Source of the DNA: Bradyrhizobium forestalis
GTDB lineage: Bacteria; Pseudomonadota; Alphaproteobacteria; Rhizobiales; Xanthobacteraceae
Assembly: GCF_002795245.1 (NCBI RefSeq)
Contig: NZ_PGVG01000009.1
Coordinates: 82,501 to 146,500, forward strand
Direction: 5' to 3'
Length of the DNA: 64,000 bases
A model generated the notes under the pieces. It made no database searches, was not told the DNA's origin, and saw nothing but the letters and a program-made list of their open reading frames with translations. The position numbers and the translations under genes are program-made. Every line of letters starts with the position of its first letter. Within the stretch, counting starts at the first letter, position 1. Positions 21,921-29,258 of the stretch are shown here, in pieces.

Positions 21921-22023
21921 GTCATTCCGGGGCGCCCGAAGGACGAGCCCGGAATCCATTGTGCCAAAACACGCGCGGTGAGATGGATTCCGGGTTCGAT
22001 GCTCCGCATCGCCCCGGAATGAC
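21921..22023. repeat. palindromic repeat, family B copy 1
   Basis: GTCATTCCGG at 21921-21930 is inverted as CCGGAATGAC at 22014-22023. An inner GGAATCCATT / AGATGGATTCC pair extends the fold. The same unit occurs at 41575-41702 and 48439-48539. It separates the converging tyrC and DUF2125 genes and could act as a bidirectional stop. Confidence 0.88.
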
Positions 22024-22037
22024 GAGGCTACAAATTG

Positions 22038-23222
22038 TCAATACAGCGGCGGAATCTGGCCGACCTTGACCGGGCCGAGCAGAACGGCGCCGTCGACGAA
22101 CTTCAGCGGGAAGCTTCTCGCCTTCTTGCCTTCCAGCGTGCTCTCGGTGCCGATCGAATTGATGCCGGCGGCAACGCCCGCATTGGCGTTCTGCTTGATG
22201 ACCTTGCCGAGGCCGGGCACCGCGCGGTCGAGCGCGCCGAACAGATTGTTGAGGTCCTGCGACTTCACGCCGGGCGCGACGCGGTCGAGCGTTGCCTGCG
22301 GCACGCCCTCCTCCAGCATCTTCTCGATGCCGAGCGCCGGGATCACGCGCTCGAGGCCGGTCACCGTCATCTGCAATTCGCCGTCAAGTCGGCCATTGGC
22401 CGAGAGGCCGAGCGTGCCGGCCGCAACCGCGATCATCTCGCCCTGCTGGATCCGCGACTGCACGATCTCGATGTGACCGCCGGCAGCCTGGATCTCGCGG
22501 AAGCGCTGCGGCCAAGGCTTTGGCGTGAGGTCCGAGAGGCCGGTGACCTTGGCGCGGGTGTCCGCCTCGAACGGCTCGGCGAGCAGCGGATGCACGCCCT
22601 GGATGCTGCCTTGCGCGACATGGAGCACGGTCTCGATCACAGGATGATCGGCCGGCGAGCCGTCGGCAAGGCGGCCATGCAGCTCGACCTGCTTGGCGCG
22701 CGCAAGCGGCACCTGCACGCTGCCGTCGAGACGGTTGAGGCTGGGATCGTCGAACACGATGGAGGCCCGGTCCGGCACGGCCGGCAAGCCGGCCACGCTG
22801 GCGCTGCCCTTGCTCCAATTCACAGCGAAAGTGTTTTGCGTCACGCCATCGATCAGCGTCGCAGGCGCGGAGAATTCGGCGATGACGCGCTTGGGATCGT
22901 AGACCTGGGCCACGACCAGGATGTTGTCGAGCTTCGCCGTGAACGGCGTCTTGCTCGCGTTTTGCGAGACCAGGGCGACGCTGGCGCCGGAACACTGAAC
23001 CTCGAAGCGGAATGGGAAGCCGGCGATCGAGCGCTTGGTGCAATCATAGATGCGGCCGGACTTGGCTTCCTGCGCGCGCCAGGCGTCGGCGGCGATTTCG
23101 GCCTGCGACGCCGCATAGAACCAGAAGCAGCTCCACGCCACGGCGAGGATCAAAACGAAAACGGGTGCGATGAAAAGGCCCCAGCGGGAGCGGCGGCCTG
23201 CGGCAACGGTCATATTGGACAT
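22038..23222 (-). CDS. DUF2125 domain-containing envelope protein
   Basis: A 394-residue protein with one N-terminal membrane anchor (about residues 15-40, LFIAPVFVLILAVAWSC) and a large periplasmic part of the DUF2125 type, as judged from the opening GRIYDCTKRSIAGFPFRFEV segment. The family is common in Rhizobiales and has no assigned role; the repeated beta-strand pattern recalls lipid-handling or AsmA-like proteins, which is only a suggestion. Start ATG at 23222 has AAGGG upstream; an ATG three codons later is possible. It diverges from the ChaC-like gene. Confidence 0.8.
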   Translation of the reverse strand: MSNMTVAAGRRSRWGLFIAPVFVLILAVAWSCFWFYAASQAEIAADAWRAQEAKSGRIYDCTKRSIAGFPFRFEVQCSGASVALVSQNASKTPFTAKLDNILVVAQVYDPKRVIAEFSAPATLIDGVTQNTFAVNWSKGSASVAGLPAVPDRASIVFDDPSLNRLDGSVQVPLARAKQVELHGRLADGSPADHPVIETVLHVAQGSIQGVHPLLAEPFEADTRAKVTGLSDLTPKPWPQRFREIQAAGGHIEIVQSRIQQGEMIAVAAGTLGLSANGRLDGELQMTVTGLERVIPALGIEKMLEEGVPQATLDRVAPGVKSQDLNNLFGALDRAVPGLGKVIKQNANAGVAAGINSIGTESTLEGKKARSFPLKFVDGAVLLGPVKVGQIPPLY

Positions 23223-23332
23223 GCGGCAACCCTTTGATCCCAGATTCAGGCAAATGTAAGCGAGGCCCGCCCGCGACAAAAGGCGGAGAAATCGCTTCGC
23301 TTGGCGGTACAGTTCTGGTAGCCGTGCCCGAA

Positions 23333-23944
23333 ATGTCGGAAATCGCCCTCCCCTCCGTCACCACTGCCCAGGACGACCTCTGGGTGTTCGGCTACGGCTC
23401 GCTGATGTGGCGGCCGGGCTTCGAATTCGAGGAGCGCGTCCCGGCGCGACTGGTCGGCGAGCATCGCGCGCTCTGCGTCTATTCCTTCGTGCACCGCGGT
23501 ACCCCGGAAAAACCTGGCCTGGTGCTCGGCCTCGACCGCGGCGGCGCCTGCCGCGGCATCGCCTTCCGCGTCGCTGAAAAGAACCGCACTGAGGTCGTCG
23601 CCTATTTGCGGGAGCGCGAGCAGGTCACCTCGGTCTATCGCGAGGTGATGCGCTCGGTGTGGCTGGAGAACGACGCGCGCCAGCGCGTCTCCGCGCTCGC
23701 CTACGTCGTCGACCGCGGCCATGTGCAATATGCCGGCCGGCTGTCGCTCGCCGAACAGCACCGCCATGTCATCCAGGGCCACGGCCAGTCCGGCGCCAAC
23801 CGCGATTACGTGACCGCGACGGTGAAGGCGATCGAGGCCGAAGGCTTTCGCGATACGCCGCTGCATCAGCTTGCAATGATGCTGCATGGTGATGCGCATT
23901 CCCTGCACGCGGCGGGTCGGGACGAAGACCGCGAAAGCCGCTAA
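23333..23944 (+). CDS. ChaC-like gamma-glutamylcyclotransferase
   Basis: A 203-residue enzyme of the ChaC class, which cleaves glutathione into 5-oxoproline and Cys-Gly in the cytoplasm. The substrate loop is VFGYGSLMW (about residues 18-26), and the likely catalytic acid is Glu96 in YLREREQV. The C-terminal block GQSGANRDYV (about 149-158) is family-typical. Start ATG at 23333 is chosen for its position just before the domain; a GTG three codons earlier is possible. It is a single gene between a divergent DUF2125 gene and a repeat. Confidence 0.9.
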   Translation: MSEIALPSVTTAQDDLWVFGYGSLMWRPGFEFEERVPARLVGEHRALCVYSFVHRGTPEKPGLVLGLDRGGACRGIAFRVAEKNRTEVVAYLREREQVTSVYREVMRSVWLENDARQRVSALAYVVDRGHVQYAGRLSLAEQHRHVIQGHGQSGANRDYVTATVKAIEAEGFRDTPLHQLAMMLHGDAHSLHAAGRDEDRESR

Positions 23945-23987
23945 AGCCTGATGAGATCAGGTTTGATTGCTGCAACGGAGGTGCACT

Positions 23988-24155
23988 CCCTCTCCCGCTT
24001 GCGGGAGAGGGTTGGGGAGAGGGTGTTTCCGCAATGGGACAATCCCCAAGAAGAGAAAGCCCTCACCCGGCGCCATAGCCGATGCGAAGCATCGGCGTCC
24101 TATAGAACGGCGGCCGAAGGCCGCCTATGCCGACCTCTCCCGCAAGCGGGAGAGG
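23988..24155. repeat. long palindromic repeat, family C copy 1
   Basis: CCTCTCCCGC-TTGCGGGAGAGG at the left is echoed by CCTCTCCCGC-AAGCGGGAGAGG at the right (24134-24155). The middle holds CCGGCGCCATAGCCGA and AACGGCGGCCGAAGGCCGCC. The same arrangement with the same core words is found at 25802-26000. It fills the space between the converging cyclotransferase and plsC genes. Confidence 0.85.
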
Positions 24156-24202
24156 TTCGAGCGAGCCTGCGGCTAGCCGATTCAACTTAAAGCCATTCCG
24201 CT

Positions 24203-24976
24203 TTAGCCGCCGGTCGGCGCGTAGCTCGGTGCGGAGCCGATCAACTGCTCCTGCTCTTTCCGCCCCGCTTCTACGAGACGACCGGTCGCGCCCTCGATCG
24301 CGGCTTGAACGCGGGAGAGAAACTCGTCCTTCGGCAAGCCCGGCGGCAACGGCTCGAGAAACTCCACCACCAGCGTGCCGGGATAGCGCATGAAGGTGCG
24401 GCGCGGCCAGAACAGGCCGGAGTTGAGCGCGATCGGCAGGCATGGCACGCCGCAGGACGAATAGATCTGCGCAAAGCCGGTCTTGTAGGCGGGCGGCGCG
24501 CCGGGAGCACGGCGCGTGCCTTCCGGAAAAATGACGAGCTGCCGGCCACTGCGCACCGCCTCGCGCGCCCGCCGCGTCATGTCGAGCAGCGCTTTCACGC
24601 CGGCATTGCGGTCGATCGCGATCATTCCGGTCTTGACCAGGAATTGACCGAACACCGGGATCTGCATGAGCTGGCGCTTGAGGATGAAGATCGGCCGGTT
24701 GAAGAAGCCCGGCAGCACGAACGTCTCCCAGAACGACTGATGCTTGGCCACGATCAGCAACGGCCCTTCCGGGATCTTCTCGACCCCGCGGAATTCCACC
24801 TTGATGTTGCAGACCACGCGCATCAGGACCAGCGTTGCCCTGGCCCACCATTTCGCCACCGTCAGCATCGCACGCGGTGGCAATGCGAAGGTCGGCAGCG
24901 CGACGATCGCAAGGCACACCAGCACGGCATAGAACAGCACGTTGAATACGAGCGAACGCAGGAAAATTGGGAACAT
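24203..24976 (-). CDS. plsC: 1-acyl-sn-glycerol-3-phosphate acyltransferase (PlsC family)
   Basis: A 257-residue inner-membrane acyltransferase expected to make phosphatidic acid from lysophosphatidic acid. An N-terminal membrane segment (about 8-32) precedes the acyltransferase domain. The catalytic block is KHQSFWET, so His79 is followed by Glu84, where the classical motif has Asp. The glycerol-phosphate site FPEGTRR is at 150-156. Start ATG at 24976 lies 22 bases after the ydcF stop, so it probably shares the ftsEX-ydcF transcript. Confidence 0.9.
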   Translation of the reverse strand: MFPIFLRSLVFNVLFYAVLVCLAIVALPTFALPPRAMLTVAKWWARATLVLMRVVCNIKVEFRGVEKIPEGPLLIVAKHQSFWETFVLPGFFNRPIFILKRQLMQIPVFGQFLVKTGMIAIDRNAGVKALLDMTRRAREAVRSGRQLVIFPEGTRRAPGAPPAYKTGFAQIYSSCGVPCLPIALNSGLFWPRRTFMRYPGTLVVEFLEPLPPGLPKDEFLSRVQAAIEGATGRLVEAGRKEQEQLIGSAPSYAPTGG

Positions 24977-24998
24977 CGACGATCCGATCAATTGCCGA

Positions 24999-25703
24999 TC
25001 AATTGGCCTGTGCGGTGGCGGGCCGCTTCGGCTGCTGACCTGCAGGCTGCTCCGACATCTCGGGCGAAAGGTCAATCCCGAAATCCTCCAGCCGCACCCT
25101 GAGCTCGGCCGCGATGTACTTGACATATTCCGACAGGAGCAGCCGCAGCGTCGAGCCTGAGGTCCACCACGGCTCCTCGCGCCATTTGTCGCCGACCACC
25201 GCGAACGGGATCAGCGTCGTCTGTGGCATCGCATGCGAGAACTCCACTAGCGCGCGCGGCATGTGATAGTTGGAGGTGACCACGATCAACGATTTGAACC
25301 GGCGCCCTTCGGCCCAGCGCCGCGCCTCCGCCGCGTTGCCGCGGGTCGAGAGCGCCGTGCGGTCGAGATCGACGCAACAGGTCATGAAGGACTGGTTCTC
25401 TGGCAGGGTCCGGGAGATGTCGCTCGCCGTCGAGGTCGGATGCACGCCGGAGATCAGAAGCCGCCTGCCGTAGCCGGCAGCTAGCAGCTCCATGGCGTCC
25501 GATACCCGCGAGGAGCCGCCGGTCAGCACCACGATGCCGTCTGCCTTGCGGTCCGGCACCATCTCGGCGCCGCGCAATTGCGACAGGAACGCAATGAAGC
25601 CGGCCGCCGCGCCGACGAAGGCGAGCGCGATCGTCGACACGATTGTCGCGCGCAGCCAGCCGCGCGGCAGTTTCGGCGATCGATCGTCGGTCGGCGAGGT
25701 CAT
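24999..25703 (-). CDS. YdcF/ElyC family DUF218 membrane protein
   Basis: A 234-residue protein with one membrane anchor (about residues 15-38) and a periplasmic DUF218 domain. Family motifs are IVVLTGGSSR (about 57-66), LLISGVHP (about 82-89) and VVTSNYHMPRA (about 140-150). Related SanA/ElyC proteins influence envelope integrity and peptidoglycan lipid carrier use, but the reaction is not established. Start ATG at 25703 gives the expected short cytoplasmic tail. It is between ftsX and plsC, separated from ftsX by a long repeat. Confidence 0.88.
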   Translation of the reverse strand: MTSPTDDRSPKLPRGWLRATIVSTIALAFVGAAAGFIAFLSQLRGAEMVPDRKADGIVVLTGGSSRVSDAMELLAAGYGRRLLISGVHPTSTASDISRTLPENQSFMTCCVDLDRTALSTRGNAAEARRWAEGRRFKSLIVVTSNYHMPRALVEFSHAMPQTTLIPFAVVGDKWREEPWWTSGSTLRLLLSEYVKYIAAELRVRLEDFGIDLSPEMSEQPAGQQPKRPATAQAN

Positions 25704-25801
25704 GCGATGTCGGTGATCCCTTCCCTGAGTGATTTTATGACGTTTTGAGGCGAAGTGGAGTCTTACGAATGTAAAGAACACTCGGGCTGCGAACTCGGCC
25801 A

Positions 25802-26000
25802 CCCTCTCCCCTTGTGGGAGAGGGTGGCTTCGCGGCAGCGAAGCCGGGTAAGGGGTATCTCTCCGCGAGTTCACCTCTCGCGATTCGAGTGGGCGGAGAG
25901 ATACCCCTCATCCGGCGCCATAGCCGAAGCTTCGTTTCGGCGTTCTTAAGAACGGCGGCCGATGGCCGCCTATGCCACCTTCTCCCACAAGGGGAGAAGG
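25802..26000. repeat. long palindromic repeat, family C copy 2
   Basis: CCTCTCCCCTTGTGGGAGAG at the left and CTTCTCCCACAAGGGGAGAAG at the right form long arms. The inner GGGGTATCTCTCCGC is inverted as GCGGAGAGATACCCC. The core CCGGCGCCATAGCCGA and AACGGCGGCCGATGGCCGCC matches copy 1 at 23988-24155. It separates ftsX from ydcF, two genes that otherwise look like one operon. Confidence 0.88.
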
Positions 26001-26012
26001 GAAGAAAAGAAC

Positions 26013-26981
26013 TCAATCCACATCATTCAAGGTCGCAAACAGCGTCTGGCGCGAGGCCACCGCGGTAATGCCGCCGATCAGCACGGCCTGGACCGCGAGC
26101 ACGATGTAGCCGGATGGCCGCAGCGAGAAGGTGCCGAGCAACGCGGCGAACTGGTCGCCGACGGGGGTACCGGAAAACCAGCCTGCGATGGACTCGGAGA
26201 AGCCGAACACCAGCATGGCGGCGCCGCCGCCGATCACGCCGCCCTCCAGGCCCAGCCTGAGGAAATGACGCAGGAAATGATTGGCGATGTAGCGGTCGCC
26301 GGCGCCGACGAAATGCAGGACCTCGACGATCGGACGGTTCGCCGCCATGGCACCGCGGGTCGCGAACGACACCGAGATGATGGTTGCGACGATGACGAGC
26401 GCGAGGATGCCGAGGCCGGCAAGCACGGTGGCGTTCGTCATCAAGCGCATGCGCTCGATCCAGGCGCGGTGATCGTCGACGCTGGCGCCCGGCGCGACCT
26501 GCGTCACGCGCGCGCGCAAGGCGCTGAGATCGAGCGGCGTGCCCGGCTGCACGCGTGCGATGATCATGCGCGGCACCGGCAGATCGTCCATCGACAGACC
26601 GGTGCCGAGCCAGGGCTCGAGCAGCTTGCCGCTCTCCTCCCTGGTGAACGGCTTCACCTCGACGATACCGGCTTGCGCGCGCATCGCCTCGGTCACGGCT
26701 GCGGTGTCGCGCTCGAGATCGCGGCCCGCCTGCGGACGAACCTGGATCGTGATCTCACTCGCGACATCCGACTGCCATTCGGCGGCGGAGGCACTCACCA
26801 GCAGCACCGTGCCCGTGGCCATCGAGGCGAGGAAGGTCATGATGGCGACCACGGCGACCAGCGCTCTGCCGTGGATCGAGGCGCGCGGCACGATCGGCGA
26901 CATGTTGCGCGCCTTGGCCGGAAGCTGCGGACGCTCCTGTCCGAGGTCGACCAGCACGCCGCGCTCGTCTAGTCTACTCAT
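26013..26981 (-). CDS. ftsX: cell division protein FtsX
   Basis: A 322-residue membrane subunit of the FtsEX ABC complex, which activates peptidoglycan hydrolases at the septum. It has the expected four membrane segments: one near residues 38-62, then a periplasmic domain of about 110 residues, then three more in the C-terminal half (near 190-215, 243-262 and 290-312). The start overlaps the ftsE end by 8 bases, indicating coupled translation. Confidence 0.95.
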   Translation of the reverse strand: MSRLDERGVLVDLGQERPQLPAKARNMSPIVPRASIHGRALVAVVAIMTFLASMATGTVLLVSASAAEWQSDVASEITIQVRPQAGRDLERDTAAVTEAMRAQAGIVEVKPFTREESGKLLEPWLGTGLSMDDLPVPRMIIARVQPGTPLDLSALRARVTQVAPGASVDDHRAWIERMRLMTNATVLAGLGILALVIVATIISVSFATRGAMAANRPIVEVLHFVGAGDRYIANHFLRHFLRLGLEGGVIGGGAAMLVFGFSESIAGWFSGTPVGDQFAALLGTFSLRPSGYIVLAVQAVLIGGITAVASRQTLFATLNDVD

Positions 26982-27684
26982 AGACGTGCAACCGTCCCTG
27001 GTGCAGCACCAGCCGCCGTGCTTCGTATTGATCCATCAGGCCGATATCGTGCGTGGCGATGATGACGGCGGTACCTGATTTGTTGAGCTCGATGAAGAGC
27101 CGCAGCAGGCGCCGGCCGAGCGTCGGGTCGACGCTGCCGGTCGGCTCGTCCGCGAGCAGCAGCTGCGGCCGCGAGATCACGGCGCGCGCGATCGCCGCGC
27201 GCTGCTTCTCGCCGCCCGACAGGATCGGCGGCAGCGCATCCATGCGGTCGCCGAGGCCGACCCAGCGCAACAGATCGATCACCTCCTTGCGGTAGCTCGA
27301 CTCGCTGCGGCCCATGACCCGGAACGGCAGCGCGACGTTCTCATAGGTCGTCATGTGGTCGAGCAGGCGGAAATCCTGCAGCACGATGCCGATGCGCTTG
27401 CGCAGATCCGCGATCTCGTCCTTGCCGAGCTGCGAGACGTCGTGGCCGAACAGATTGACGAGGCCCCGCGTCGGCCGATGCGACAGGAACAACAGGCGCA
27501 GCAGCGAGGTCTTGCCGGCACCGGACGGTCCGGTGAGAAACTGGAAGGAATGCGCCGGGATCTGGAAACTGAGATCGCGCAGGATCTCCGGCCCCAGACC
27601 GTAACGCAATCCGACATTTTCGAACCGAACCAAGCTCAGCTCCGTTCGAGAGGGGGCGCGGGTCGCGCTGCGGCGTTCCGCCAT
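26974..27684 (-). CDS. ftsE: cell division ATP-binding protein FtsE
   Basis: A 236-residue ABC ATPase that drives FtsX. Walker A is GPSGAGKT (about 52-59), the signature is LSGGEKQR and Walker B is LLLADEPTG followed by the His switch ATHD. The first 18 residues before LVRFENVG are an extra basic tail compared with most FtsE, so translation might begin later. It is the first gene of the leftward ftsE-ftsX set and diverges from the zinc-ribbon gene over 141 bases. Confidence 0.95.
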   Translation of the reverse strand: MAERRSATRAPSRTELSLVRFENVGLRYGLGPEILRDLSFQIPAHSFQFLTGPSGAGKTSLLRLLFLSHRPTRGLVNLFGHDVSQLGKDEIADLRKRIGIVLQDFRLLDHMTTYENVALPFRVMGRSESSYRKEVIDLLRWVGLGDRMDALPPILSGGEKQRAAIARAVISRPQLLLADEPTGSVDPTLGRRLLRLFIELNKSGTAVIIATHDIGLMDQYEARRLVLHQGRLHVYE

Positions 27685-27825
27685 GCGCGATCAACGGGTT
27701 TTGCCGCCGTTATGGTTTCCGGTTCGTTAACGGTCGCCCTGTAGCATAAAGGGCGCCCGGTTCTCCGCGACCGTGACATCGTCAAGACCAGTCCAAGACC
27801 TTCGTTCATGCATCAAGGCTCGTCC

Positions 27826-28704
27826 ATGCATATCGTCTGCCCTCATTGTATGACATCCTACGCCATCAAGCTCGCGAGCCTTGGGGCGAACGGGCGAGCG
27901 GTCCGCTGCTCCCGCTGCAAGGAGACCTGGATCGCCCACGCCGAGGATGCCATCGAGGAGGCATCCGTTCCGGTCCTGGCCGCGGCGAGCCGAGCCGACG
28001 ACCAGTCCGACCTCGCCGAGCAGTGGAACTCCTATGCCAAGGACGACGGCACCGCTGATGCGCCGGTCGTCGACAGTCCCTCGATCGCCAGCGACTGGCC
28101 GGATGAGGAGGCCCACGAAACCGAGAACGAATGGTCAGCGGCGGCCCGGCAGGCCGAGGAGGAGGCCGCCGGCGCGCAGCACCAGTCCTGGTTCCGTGAC
28201 CTGTTCCGCCGCCGCGGCGCACGGGTGAGCCGCCCCGTCGCCACCACCGCTCCGCGCAAATCCTATTTTGGCCTGCCGACCGCCTGCGCCGCGATGGGCG
28301 CGCTGGTGCTGGCACTGGTGATCTGGCGCGGCGACGTGGTGCGGCTGCTGCCCCAGACGGCGGCGTTCTACAAGATGGTCGGGCTCGAGGTGAACCTGCG
28401 GGGCCTCGCCTTCAAGGACGTCAAGCTCTCCAGCGAGACCGTGGACGGTAAGCAGGTGCTGGTGATCGAGGGCGTGATCGTCGGCGAGGGCAAGAAGCCG
28501 CTCGATATCCCGCGGCTGCGCTTTGCCGTACGCGATGCGCAAGGCGCGGAGATCTACGCCTGGAATACGGTGCTGGAACAGACCGTGCTGCGGCCCGGCG
28601 AGCGCGCCTTCTTCCGCTCGCGCCTTGCCTCGCCGCCGCCGGAGGGCCGCAATATCGACGTTCGTTTCTTCAACCGGCGCGACATTGCCGGCGGCAGCGT
28701 ATAA
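27826..28704 (+). CDS. zinc-ribbon (MJ0042-type) membrane protein
   Basis: A 292-residue protein. The N-terminus is a zinc ribbon of the MJ0042 type, MHIVCPHCMTSYAI with CPHC near 5-8 and CSRC near 28-31. An acidic low-complexity region follows, then one membrane segment (about 160-180, with ACAAMGALVLALVIW) and a C-terminal domain of the DUF3426 kind with an FxxxL/beta pattern. Start ATG at 27826 begins directly at the ribbon; another ATG lies six codons upstream. Common beside ftsE in Rhizobiales as far as I recall. Function unknown. Confidence 0.85.
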   Translation: MHIVCPHCMTSYAIKLASLGANGRAVRCSRCKETWIAHAEDAIEEASVPVLAAASRADDQSDLAEQWNSYAKDDGTADAPVVDSPSIASDWPDEEAHETENEWSAAARQAEEEAAGAQHQSWFRDLFRRRGARVSRPVATTAPRKSYFGLPTACAAMGALVLALVIWRGDVVRLLPQTAAFYKMVGLEVNLRGLAFKDVKLSSETVDGKQVLVIEGVIVGEGKKPLDIPRLRFAVRDAQGAEIYAWNTVLEQTVLRPGERAFFRSRLASPPPEGRNIDVRFFNRRDIAGGSV

Positions 28705-28742
28705 TCGACCCTGCAGGGGAGGGTGATCCCAAGGTTGGTCTC

Positions 28743-29117
28743 ATGCCGAAAATCTTGATCGCCGACGACGAGGATTCGATGCGCACGCTCGTGGCGCGCG
28801 CCATCGCCATGGACGGCCACGAGACCGTCACCGCCCAGGACGGCGCCGAGGCGCTGGAGATCCTGACCCGCGAGGACGGCGCCTTCGACCTGTTGCTCAC
28901 CGACATCCAGATGCCGGTCATGGACGGCATCGCGCTGGCGCTCTCCGCCGCGCGCGATTTCCCTGACCTGACCATTTTGCTGATGACCGGCTTTGCCGAC
29001 CAGCGCGAGCGCGCCTCGAACCTCAATGCGCTGGTGCATGACGTCGTGACCAAGCCTTTCTCGGTCGCCGACATCCGCACGGCCGTGGCGGATGCGCTGG
29101 CAGCGAGGAAGGGGTAG
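28743..29117 (+). CDS. cpdR: single-domain response regulator, CpdR-like
   Basis: A 124-residue receiver domain without an output domain. The acidic pocket is DDED (8-11), the phosphate acceptor is Asp54 in LLTDIQMP, and Lys104 in TKPF completes the site. The MTGFADQRERAS segment resembles CpdR proteins, which in their unphosphorylated form bring substrates to ClpXP and control the cell cycle in alphaproteobacteria. The gene follows the zinc-ribbon gene by 38 bases with no clear terminator. CpdR is the best guess among single-domain receivers. Confidence 0.75.
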   Translation: MPKILIADDEDSMRTLVARAIAMDGHETVTAQDGAEALEILTREDGAFDLLLTDIQMPVMDGIALALSAARDFPDLTILLMTGFADQRERASNLNALVHDVVTKPFSVADIRTAVADALAARKG

Positions 29118-29140
29118 CGCGGCGCGGCCGCACATTCCGC

Positions 29141-29244
29141 GGTCATGCCCCGGCTTGGCCGGGGCATCCAGTACGCCGCAGCTTCTCGATCGAATCACAA
29201 CTGTCTCGGAGTACTGGATCGCCCGGTCAAGCCGGGCGGTGACA
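29141..29244. repeat. palindromic repeat, family A copy 2
   Basis: It has the same design as 16593-16696: CCAGTACGCCG, then TACTGGATCGCCCGGTCAAG, then GCCGGG and GTGAC. It lies between the converging receiver and TIGR02302 genes. Confidence 0.85.
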
Positions 29245-29258
29245 CTGAGATTGCCGCC

